From positions 1 through 5,947 of the forward strand of contig QMUP01000060.1 of NCBI GenBank assembly GCA_003660635.1: 5,947 nt of DNA, given 5' to 3'. The position numbers were made by a program, and so were the translations under genes. The notes beneath the pieces were generated by a model. The model was given only the letters and a program-made list of their open reading frames with translations. It had not been told where the DNA came from and searched no databases. Shown one piece after another: positions 1-5,860 of the stretch (its first letter is position 1; every line of letters begins with the position of its first letter). This stretch comes from Candidatus Wolframiiraptor sp. (GTDB taxonomy: Archaea > Thermoproteota > Nitrososphaeria_A > Caldarchaeales > Wolframiiraptoraceae).

Positions 1-715
1 CGTTTTCTCCATACCTCCAAAGATAATTCCCTACTTTGACTTCACTCCGACTTTAGAGGCTTATGAAAGGGTCTTCGGCACGAAGGCTGCTTGGACTTTT
101 GTAACGAGCTTGATCGTCGCCTCGATCGCGACAATAATAGCGGTAGTGGTCGGTCTTCTCGCCGCGTATGGTTTCTCCAGGTTCCCGAATGCTCCCATGA
201 ACGATGAACGCTCGTTCTTTATTCAATTAACTCTCAGGATGCTCCCACCATTCGCCGTAATCTTACCAATAGTAACCTACTGGGTCTTCCTAGGACTCAT
301 CGATACCTACTTTGCCCTAATCTGGACATATACGATCTTCTCGATACCGCTCGCCATCTGGCTCATCAAGGGATTTGTAGATGAGATACCGAAAAGCATT
401 GAAGACGCCGCTGTAGCAGATGGCTATAGCTTCGGAGCAAGGCTCAGGCGGATAGTTATACCGCTACTGGGCGCGGGTCTCGCCGCCACCATTGCACTCA
501 CTTGGCTATTCCTCTGGAATGAGTTTCTCTTCGCACTAAAGATTGCTGGCGGAGAGGTGGTAACTTATACAGCATATCTACCCCAGCTAAGGCTTGGACA
601 GAGGACCCTATGGAACGTGTATGCAGCCATGGGAACCCTAGGATCCATACCACCCCTAATAATCTTGATAGTGTTCAGAAAATATATAATTCGCCTATAC
701 CTCGGCCGAAGGTAA
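1..715 (+). CDS. ABC importer inner-membrane permease, MalG-type (CUT1 family), 5' partial
   Basis: This is one of the two membrane subunits of a binding-protein-dependent importer, probably for a sugar or polyol. The reading frame is open from base 2 with no start in view (sequence such as FTPTLEAYERVFG, typical of the MalG periplasmic loop after the first membrane span), so the gene begins left of the window; the TTG at 110 is internal. About 237 codons are visible, against about 270-300 in the family. Several hydrophobic spans follow, including a Leu/Met-Pro-Pro segment (RMLPPFAVILP) and the cytoplasmic EAA loop (EDAAVADGYS, then IVIP about nine residues on), which docks on the ATPase subunit. 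The stop at 713-715 is nine bases before the next start, so it is co-transcribed with the two ATPases. Family and role are clear; the substrate cannot be read from this subunit. Confidence 0.92.
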   Translation, partial: VFSIPPKIIPYFDFTPTLEAYERVFGTKAAWTFVTSLIVASIATIIAVVVGLLAAYGFSRFPNAPMNDERSFFIQLTLRMLPPFAVILPIVTYWVFLGLIDTYFALIWTYTIFSIPLAIWLIKGFVDEIPKSIEDAAVADGYSFGARLRRIVIPLLGAGLAATIALTWLFLWNEFLFALKIAGGEVVTYTAYLPQLRLGQRTLWNVYAAMGTLGSIPPLIILIVFRKYIIRLYLGRR

Positions 716-724
716 GGTGATGAC

Positions 725-1828
725 ATGCCTGAGATAAAGCTTGAGAACGTCAGTAAGCTAATAGATCAGAAACCTATCGTGGATAATGTTAGCTTAGAGA
801 TACCTGACAAATCCCTCTTCTGCATTCTAGGACCGCCGAGATCCGGGAAGAGTATGGTCATGAGATTGATCGCGGGGCTTGAGATCCCAGATAAGGGTAG
901 AATACTCTTTGACGGAGAGGACGTAACATCTTTAGGCCCTGTCGAGAGAAAGGTCGCTGTAGCATTCCAAGACTTCGCTCTATACCCACATCTAACTGCC
1001 TTCGATAACATCGCGAGCCCTCTCAAGTTAATGAAACTCCCGAAGGATGAGATAAGGAGGAGAGTAATGGATGTCGCACGATACCTAAAGATAGATCACA
1101 GGTTAACCCACTACCCCTCCGAGCTGAGCGGTGGAGAGAAGCAAAGAGTTGCGATAGCGAGAGCACTCGTGAAGGATGCCGAGGTGATTCTACTCGACGA
1201 ACCACTTGTGAGACTCGACTACAAGATAAGGGAAGACATGAGAGCCGAACTCTACAAGATTCAGAGAGAGGTAGGGAAGAACGTGATACTCATAACCAGC
1301 GACCCCCTCGATGCCATGTCTCTTGGAGAAAGAATAGCAATAATGAATGAAGGGAAGGTCTTACAGTTGGGAACGATGGAGGATCTATATGAGACCCCGG
1401 CTAATATACTCGTCGGAAGATACTTCGGCGTAGTAGAGATGAACATCTTCGATGGGGAAGTTGTGAAAACGAATGACATGATATCCATCAAAACGAAGAT
1501 CTTCGAGACATCCTTCAAAAACACCGGAAACCTGCCAGAAGGTAAGGTAAAAATAGGGTTAAGACCCGAGCACATGAGTATAGTTGAACTCTCCGGTAAA
1601 AAGGAGATAAACTTTAAAGGAAAGATAGTCCTAACAGAGGTAGTGGGGTCGGACACTATAGTTCACATAGACGCCGGTCTGAAAGAACTGCTAAGAGTTT
1701 CGGTTCCAGCGATCTATAGGAGGCAGATAGGTGAAGGGATAGAAGTGGGCTTTAACGCAGAGAGCTTGTATATCTTCTCCTCCGAAGATGAGAAACTCCT
1801 AGCAAGGGGAGGTGATCTAATTGGTTAG
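725..1828 (+). CDS. ABC transporter ATPase 1 of a heterodimeric pair (MalK-like, GlpS-type), switch histidine missing
   Basis: This 367-residue cytoplasmic ATPase of a CUT1-type importer has the MalK layout: nucleotide-binding domain to about residue 235, then a C-terminal OB/TOBE-like region (KIGLRPEHMSI near 277-287). Visible motifs are Walker A GPPRSGKS (36-43, an unusual variant), Q-loop Gln82, an intact signature LSGGEKQR (134-141) and Walker B LLDEP with Asp158 and catalytic Glu159. The D-loop is LVRLD. The switch loop normally reads THDQ but here reads TSDP (191-194), so Ser192 replaces the histidine. From memory, GlpS of the glycerol importer GlpSTPQV shows the same trait. The ATG follows GGTGAT at 716-721, and the 3' end overlaps the second ATPase by eight bases, implying coupled translation and a heterodimer. 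The ATPase assignment is firm, the GlpS-type assignment moderate, and the substrate unknown. Confidence 0.95.
   Translation: MPEIKLENVSKLIDQKPIVDNVSLEIPDKSLFCILGPPRSGKSMVMRLIAGLEIPDKGRILFDGEDVTSLGPVERKVAVAFQDFALYPHLTAFDNIASPLKLMKLPKDEIRRRVMDVARYLKIDHRLTHYPSELSGGEKQRVAIARALVKDAEVILLDEPLVRLDYKIREDMRAELYKIQREVGKNVILITSDPLDAMSLGERIAIMNEGKVLQLGTMEDLYETPANILVGRYFGVVEMNIFDGEVVKTNDMISIKTKIFETSFKNTGNLPEGKVKIGLRPEHMSIVELSGKKEINFKGKIVLTEVVGSDTIVHIDAGLKELLRVSVPAIYRRQIGEGIEVGFNAESLYIFSSEDEKLLARGGDLIG
1806..1816 (+). promoter_or_regulatory. Strong Shine-Dalgarno site selecting the TTG start of ATPase 2
   Basis: GGGGAGGTGAT lies inside the end of the first ATPase gene and matches the anti-Shine-Dalgarno sequence at the archaeal 16S 3' end. 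It is four bases upstream of the TTG at 1821. No ATG or GTG start occurs near it in that frame, and the TTG gives the expected N-terminus (VRVFLDHVTKIF). Confidence 0.8.
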
Positions 1829-2912
1829 AGTATTCTTAGACCATGTAACCAAGATATTCAAGGGTGAAAAGAAAAGGGTGGTAGCGGTAGATGATGTAAC
1901 CTTGGAGATCCCGGATGGCGCCTTCGTGGGTCTCCTAGGTCCATCGGGTTGCGGTAAAACCACCACCCTCCGAATAATTGCCGGACTTGAAACCCCGACA
2001 AAAGGGAAAGTTTACTTTGATGAAGAAGAGGTCACGGATTGGGAGCCCAGAAAGAGAAACGTTGCCATGGTATTTCAGTTCCCGGTTCTCTATCCTACCA
2101 TAACTGTCTATGAAAATATTGCTTTGCCATTAAGAGCCGCGAAGGAGCCTGAGTCAGAGATAAGAAAGAAGGTGAAGGAGATTGCTGAGCTCATGGGTAT
2201 AACGGAGATTCTTAACGAGAAGCCCATTAAACTCGACGTAAACTCGAAACAGAAAATCTCTTTAGCCAAGGCTCTCATAAGAGATCCCTCGGTATTCATT
2301 TTAGACGAGCCCCTAACGGTATTGGATCCGAAGGCTAGAATTGAGCTGAGAACCAAGCTTAAGAAAATTCAGTTAGGAATGAAGAAGACAATGATCTATG
2401 TAACCCACGATCAAACCGAGTCGCTCACCCTAGCGGAGAAAGTGGCGGTCATGAACGCAGGAAAGATTCTTCAATACGATACCCCTGAAGCGCTCTACGA
2501 CAACCCCGCGAATACGTTCGTCGGATGGTTCATAGGGAACCCCGGAATGAACCTTATAGAATGCGATGTAGTGGAGGAAAACGGCAAACTTTATCTATCC
2601 ACTGAGGGAGGATTTAGATACGACATATCCTTCATAGCGGATGAACTTAAGAAGCTCGGACAGCCGAAAACCGTGGTTTTAGGAATAAGGCCGGAGTTCG
2701 TAGAAGTAGGATCAGGGCCGCTGAAAGCCAAATGCGTGCATGCTGAATACGTTGGGAACAGGATAATACTTCACTTAGAATCCTATGACCGAACATTAAA
2801 AGCTAAGACGCCGATAACCGTGAGAGCCAGGCCCGGCGACACCTTGAGAATAGACTTCGTTAAGGAAAGAATAAAACTCTTCGATCCGAAAACCGGCAAT
2901 GCTTTGTTATAG
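1821..2912 (+). CDS. ABC transporter ATPase 2 of a heterodimeric pair (MalK-like, GlpT-type), signature motif lost
   Basis: This 363-residue partner ATPase of the same importer has a nucleotide-binding domain to about residue 235 and then a TOBE/OB-like tail (VLGIRPEFVEV near 267-277). Walker A GPSGCGKTT (40-48), Q-loop Gln86 (VFQFPVLYP), Walker B ILDEP with Asp162 and Glu163, and switch-loop THDQ with His196 are all canonical. The ABC signature is not: where LSGGQQQR is expected the protein reads LDVNSKQK (138-145), while the following helix (ISLAKALIRDP) aligns well, so this is a real substitution rather than a frameshift. VFQFPV, KQKISL and FVGWFIGNPGMN resemble what I remember of GlpT, the second ATPase of the GlpSTPQV glycerol importer. 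It starts at TTG, overlapping the upstream gene by eight bases. Its defect complements that of ATPase 1. It ends 34 bases before the convergent hydrolase gene and is the last gene of the operon. Confidence 0.95.
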   Translation: MVRVFLDHVTKIFKGEKKRVVAVDDVTLEIPDGAFVGLLGPSGCGKTTTLRIIAGLETPTKGKVYFDEEEVTDWEPRKRNVAMVFQFPVLYPTITVYENIALPLRAAKEPESEIRKKVKEIAELMGITEILNEKPIKLDVNSKQKISLAKALIRDPSVFILDEPLTVLDPKARIELRTKLKKIQLGMKKTMIYVTHDQTESLTLAEKVAVMNAGKILQYDTPEALYDNPANTFVGWFIGNPGMNLIECDVVEENGKLYLSTEGGFRYDISFIADELKKLGQPKTVVLGIRPEFVEVGSGPLKAKCVHAEYVGNRIILHLESYDRTLKAKTPITVRARPGDTLRIDFVKERIKLFDPKTGNALL

Positions 2913-2946
2913 TAGTAATAAAATAAAGGAGAATGATTGCAAGAGT

Positions 2947-3657
2947 TTAGTAGATGAGGGCGAAGGCTCTGCAGGGAGATCCCTCAGCATCAGAGAGCTT
3001 AAGCGGAGCGAAGACGAAAAATGCCCTGGCGGTCTTCTTCCCATGTAAAACTTCATCGAGTCCCCTGAGTTCCTCTATTATTATAATATCAGCCCCCAAC
3101 AATATCCTATGAACTTCTACAGGGGAACTCTTCGCCACAGGTCCTTGACCGGGGACCGTATCCATCCACCCACCTATACTCAAAGCATCTATACCAACAG
3201 CTTTAATCCGCTTGGATACCAGATATTTTGCAGAATCTATTCCAAGGTGAGGCCATTGGAATAGATATTCATTAGTATAGCGATCCTTCTTATCCCAGTT
3301 GGTGCAGAGCATCACTACGTCTCCCTCTTGTATATCGTCTTCATATCTCTTGAGGTCCTCAACGGATATTTCCTCGCCAGGCTTCTTCCAGCTTAAGTCT
3401 AGAACCACTCCATCGCCCATGAAGCTCTCTATAGGATAATCTTCGATGGTTTTGCCCCCGGGTATAAAGTGGGCTTGGACATCTATATGCGTTCCAGTAT
3501 GGGTGGTCATTCTAGTTATCACGGTCATCGTGTAAAGATCTTTAGCAGCTATCGCCGTATGTTCATACATTAGGCTGGGAAGAGTTGGCCAAGAAACCAT
3601 GTCCCTGCACATTAGATGAGTTAGATCGACGATTTTCCTAAACTTTATAGCGCTCAT
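2947..3657 (-). CDS. Cyclase-family metal-dependent hydrolase (kynurenine formamidase/isatin hydrolase-like)
   Basis: This is a cytosolic hydrolase of the cyclase superfamily, whose known members open amide or lactone-like bonds (kynurenine formamidase KynB, isatin hydrolase) using Mn or Zn. With the start chosen here it has 236 residues. The N-terminal IVDLTH matches the family. The metal site HTGTHIDVQAHF supplies His53, His57, Asp59 and His63; the usual Pro of HxGTHxDxPxH is Gln61. Further expected elements are GVVLDLS (83-89), VGIDALSIG (154-162) and the pair His183 (EVHRILLGAD) and Glu195 or 196. The frame extends 14 codons upstream to an ATG at 3699, but a TATA box at 3679-3688 sits inside that extension exactly 27 bases before the ATG at 3657, which favours the shorter leaderless form. 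It is divergent from the IlvC-like gene and convergent with the ABC operon. The substrate is unknown. Confidence 0.92.
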   Translation of the reverse strand: MSAIKFRKIVDLTHLMCRDMVSWPTLPSLMYEHTAIAAKDLYTMTVITRMTTHTGTHIDVQAHFIPGGKTIEDYPIESFMGDGVVLDLSWKKPGEEISVEDLKRYEDDIQEGDVVMLCTNWDKKDRYTNEYLFQWPHLGIDSAKYLVSKRIKAVGIDALSIGGWMDTVPGQGPVAKSSPVEVHRILLGADIIIIEELRGLDEVLHGKKTARAFFVFAPLKLSDAEGSPCRAFALIY

Positions 3658-3678
3658 GATTTTTAGCTCATGATCTTT

Positions 3679-3688
3679 GCTTATAAAC
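3679..3688 (-). promoter_or_regulatory. TATA box for a leaderless hydrolase transcript
   Basis: On the minus strand the sequence reads GGTTTATAAGC, a near-perfect archaeal TATA element. Its centre (about 3684) is 27 bases from the A of the ATG at 3657, the classic distance from TATA box to transcription start. Transcription would begin at or next to that ATG. Neither the ATG at 3657 nor the one at 3699 has a Shine-Dalgarno sequence, which fits a leaderless message. Confidence 0.65.
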
Positions 3689-3731
3689 CTTATCGCCATG
3701 ACAGTAGTAGGGTTAAAAATCTTGCAGTAGC

Positions 3732-3752
3732 CGAAAATAAAACTTATTATTA
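3732..3752 (+). promoter_or_regulatory. BRE/TATA promoter of the IlvC-family gene
   Basis: CGAAAA (3732-3737) followed by AACTTATTATTA (3741-3752) matches an archaeal BRE plus TATA element. The predicted transcription start is about 26 bases on, near 3773, giving a leader of roughly ten bases that includes a weak GTGAG (3773-3777) before the ATG at 3783. The promoter is back to back with the hydrolase promoter, about 60 bases apart, so one regulator could act on both genes. Confidence 0.55.
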
Positions 3753-3782
3753 GGGGAAAGCGCCAAAAATATGTGAGCTAGT

Positions 3783-4820
3783 ATGGTCAAGGTGTATTTT
3801 GATAAAGATGCAAATCTATCCATCATCAAAGACAAGACTATTGCGATAATCGGCTATGGAAATCAGGGAAGGGCTCAGGCATTAAACCTGAGAGACTCGG
3901 GCTGCGAGAAGGTCATAGTCGGGAATATAAAGGATGAATCCTGGAATGTAGCGGTCAATGACGGATTCGAGGTCTATCCGATAGACGAGGCAGCCGGTAA
4001 GGCCGATATAATATTCATGCTCATACCCGATGAAATCCATGGCGAGGTATTCGAGAAATACATAAAAGACAAGCTTGAATCTGGGAAGGTTCTAAACTTT
4101 GCTCATGGCTTCAGCATAACCTACGGCTTCGTGAAACCTCCAGAGAACGTGGATGTAATAATGGTCGCTCCTAGGATGATAGGTAAAGGAGTTAGAGAGA
4201 CCTATCTCGAAGGGAAAGGATTTCCATGCTTCATATCCGTATATCAAGACTATAGCGGAAAAGCCAAGGATATAGCCTTAGCTATAGCGAAGGGGATAGG
4301 TGCAACAAAATATGGGGTATTTGAATGCGATTGGGACGATGAAACCTTCATAGATATATATCATGAGCAAATAGTTGGCGTAGCAGGCCATCTTTGGTTA
4401 GCCGCTATAGACTATGCTGTAAAGCAGGGTGTTGATCCAGAAATAGCAATAATGGAATTCTATATGTCAGGCGAAACTGGAGAAACTTGGAAGGCACTGG
4501 GAGAACTAGGCTTCTTCACGGGATTAAAATCAGGCTCAGAAACAGCCCAATATGGTATAATGACCCGAGGACCACTGATCATACAACACGCCGACTTGCA
4601 GAAGATATTCGGGAAAATATGGAATGATATCGTTAGCGGTAGATTCGCGACGGAGCTTGAGCTTGAGAGGAGGGCTGGGAAACCATTCTTCCAGAGATGG
4701 TGGAAGCAGAATTTAGAAGGCCCCATAACTCAGACCGAGAAAAAGCTCTTCCAAGATCTGAGAAAAGGACCGCCGCCCAAACCTTGGAAGTATACCCTAG
4801 AGATACGTAAGAAGAAGTGA
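3783..4820 (+). CDS. Divergent ketol-acid reductoisomerase (IlvC) family protein
   Basis: This 345-residue protein follows the class I ketol-acid reductoisomerase layout. A Rossmann domain (about 1-185) has GYGNQG (24-29, usually GSQG), IPDE (81-84) and FAHGF with His108. The all-helical domain follows. In bona fide IlvC, NADPH and Mg isomerise and reduce acetolactate in valine, isoleucine and leucine synthesis. Here Asp191 and Glu195 (DIYHEQ, usually DLFGEQ), Glu225 and Ser252 (SETAQYG) are retained. The catalytic Lys of VAPK is Arg131 (VAPRMIG), and the second Glu-rich helix is altered: FEVCHE-type sequence becomes MEFYMSGE, apparently with two extra residues, so the second Glu is shifted. 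The cofactor loop after VG is one residue shorter than usual, and the basic, Pro-rich tail (about 325-345) is longer. Fold membership is firm; biosynthetic function is doubtful. It is divergent from the hydrolase, with no other ilv or leu gene in view. Confidence 0.9.
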   Translation: MVKVYFDKDANLSIIKDKTIAIIGYGNQGRAQALNLRDSGCEKVIVGNIKDESWNVAVNDGFEVYPIDEAAGKADIIFMLIPDEIHGEVFEKYIKDKLESGKVLNFAHGFSITYGFVKPPENVDVIMVAPRMIGKGVRETYLEGKGFPCFISVYQDYSGKAKDIALAIAKGIGATKYGVFECDWDDETFIDIYHEQIVGVAGHLWLAAIDYAVKQGVDPEIAIMEFYMSGETGETWKALGELGFFTGLKSGSETAQYGIMTRGPLIIQHADLQKIFGKIWNDIVSGRFATELELERRAGKPFFQRWWKQNLEGPITQTEKKLFQDLRKGPPPKPWKYTLEIRKKK

Positions 4821-4932
4821 GAGACATTCCGCAACAATTCCCTAAAAATTATTAATAGTAATCTGCGGCTGTCAAGCTCACATCGCCTGCGACTACTAAG
4901 TCTTAATCCGTGATAGTAGTAAGAATCATCAC

Positions 4933-5409
4933 TTGCCAAGAAGAGCGCCGCGCCAGCTCATAGTTTACAGACTTTTGGGGTTCATTGGAATCTATCCAGG
5001 CATGATAATAACTTATACCATGTTTAACATGCCGTTGGCGCTCTGGGTGATAAAAGGGTTCATAGATGAGGTACCGAAATCTCTTGACGATGCCGCTAAA
5101 GTTGACGGATTTTCGACGACCGCGACCGTCTTAAAGATAATTCTACCTCAACTCAGAGCAGCTTTAGCCGCAGTAATACTCCTAAACTTGATCTTTGTCT
5201 GGAACGAGTTTCTCTTCATTTACATATTGGGAGGTAAGGCTCTTAGGACTATGCCCGTAGCGATCTACGCTGGGATCTACACTGAGAAAGGCGTCGACTG
5301 GGAGTATGTCTCAAGTCTCTCAACGATTCACATCTTACCTATAGTAGTCGCAGCATTCATACTTCAGAAATACTTAACCAGGGGACTGACATTCGGTATG
5401 CGGAGGTGA
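4933..5409 (+). pseudogene. MalG-type ABC permease remnant, N-terminal half missing
   Basis: The frame encodes only the C-terminal half (about 158 codons) of a second MalG-like permease. It has a membrane span (IITYTMFNMPLALWVIKGF), the EAA loop DDAAKVDGFS followed by IILP, the span ending FVWNEFLFIY, and a last span before GLTFGMRR. It aligns with the first permease from about YWVFLG of that protein (near base 4957 here) to the end. The first two or three membrane spans, and any ATG, are absent: the frame closes upstream at TAA 4897-4899 and the 112 bases back to the IlvC-like gene hold no permease sequence. TTG 4933 is only a formal start, with no clear ribosome site. A broken gene left by a deletion or rearrangement is most likely; an intact short protein would lack part of the channel. 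It differs clearly in sequence from the first permease, so it is not a recent copy of it. Confidence 0.8.
5402..5409 (+). promoter_or_regulatory. Strong Shine-Dalgarno site for the 29-codon ORF
   Basis: GGAGGTGA overlaps the stop codon of the permease remnant. It is complementary to the archaeal 16S 3' end and lies seven bases before TTG 5417. Its strength and spacing are the main reason for calling the short ORF downstream of it. Confidence 0.65.
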
Positions 5410-5416
5410 ATAAGTA

Positions 5417-5506
5417 TTGAGAGTGAGAAGGTCGCTGGAGATCGTGTCGCTGGTCTTCATAATCGTGGGCATACTTATAGTTCCCTATCTAGTCAAACTT
5501 CTTTAA
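5417..5506 (+). CDS. 29-residue single-span membrane microprotein
   Basis: TTG 5417 to TAA 5504-5506 encodes MRVRRSLEIVSLVFIIVGIL followed by IVPYLVKLL. A short Arg-rich head (three Arg in the first five residues) precedes about 17 hydrophobic residues (9-25) and a Lys near the end, the composition of a single transmembrane helix with a cytoplasmic N-terminus. It begins eight bases after the permease stop and has the near-ideal GGAGGTGA site, so it was probably translated in the same operon as the permease before that gene was truncated. GTG 5423 is an alternative start. I recognise no family. It could be a transporter accessory peptide, comparable in position only to small membrane proteins that sit next to permeases in other ABC operons, or the truncated start of a longer lost gene. 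Confidence 0.5.
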   Translation: MRVRRSLEIVSLVFIIVGILIVPYLVKLL

Positions 5507-5700
5507 ATAAAATGAGGTAACGAGCTACCGCCTAAATGGATATCATGAAGTCAGAGCATTATACCTTGGCCTAAATCTTCAATATTTTAGAGAGATTCTC
5601 CCTATCTCCTCCACTCATGGCTCAAGGACGAAGCCTTAACTCAAAATAGTTTTCATATCACCTCACGTCCTTCATCAGAGACAGCTATGATTAGGGAACT
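5507..5700. other. Non-coding stretch with no recognisable feature
   Basis: Between the microprotein stop and the rRNA promoter I see no long ORF with a ribosome site, no tRNA and no clear hairpin terminator. In particular there is no 16S rRNA 3' end, so this is not an ordinary 16S-23S spacer. Confidence 0.5.
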
Positions 5701-5720
5701 GAAAATGATAATGCTTATAT
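5701..5720 (+). promoter_or_regulatory. BRE/TATA promoter for 23S rRNA
   Basis: A purine-rich GAAAATGATA (5701-5710) followed by ATGCTTATAT (5711-5720) fits an archaeal BRE plus TATA box. The expected transcription start is near 5741-5745, in GTTGGTG. This would give a pre-23S leader of about 115-120 bases. It is the only convincing TATA element I found in the stretch before the rRNA. Confidence 0.6.
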
Positions 5721-5742
5721 GTAACTAGCCGACAAAGATAGT

Positions 5743-5860
5743 TGGTGCATGAAGGCGTCCAGCTAGATAGAATGTTGGACGCTGGATGCCGCGAGGAGCG
5801 TATGCTCACGATGACCGCGCGCAAAGGCTGAACCCATAAACCACGGCGAACGATAAATCC
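5743..5860 (+). ncRNA. Pre-23S rRNA leader with two hairpins
   Basis: This is the stretch between the predicted transcription start and mature 23S. It can form a stem of about ten pairs including G-U pairs (5754-5763 with 5774-5783, core GCGTCCA/TGGACGC) with a ten-base loop, and a small GAGC/GCTC hairpin with a four-base loop (5796-5807). In archaea the leader also pairs with the trailer beyond 23S to form a processing stem cut at a bulge-helix-bulge; the partner strand is outside the window, so this cannot be checked here. Boundaries are approximate. Confidence 0.5.

Noticed and set aside
2925..2950. AAAGGAG followed by ATG at 2933 just after the ATPase 2 stop, resembling a start site for another operon gene
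   Set aside because: The frame ends after five codons and the spacing to the ATG is only about one base. It may be a scar of a lost downstream gene, but nothing else supports that.
4844..4858. AAAAATTATTAATAG after the IlvC-like gene, a possible TATA box for the permease remnant
   Set aside because: No BRE-like sequence or sensible start follows; an AT-rich gene end is an equally good explanation.
2909..4922. Shared ATAGTAGTAA at 2909-2918 and 4913-4922, considered as flanking repeats of an inserted hydrolase/IlvC segment
   Set aside because: A ten-base match is expected many times by chance in six kilobases, and no terminal inverted repeats or transposase accompany it.
4460..4939. Three overlapping minus-strand ORFs opposite the IlvC-like gene end
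   Set aside because: They are opposite-strand frames of a clearly coding region; their translations look like random low-complexity protein and they have no start signals.
5805..5832. CGATGACC and GGCTGAAC in the 23S leader, resembling box C and box D of a guide RNA
   Set aside because: Only about 12 bases separate the boxes, too short for a guide segment, and there is no matching C'/D' pair or closing stem.
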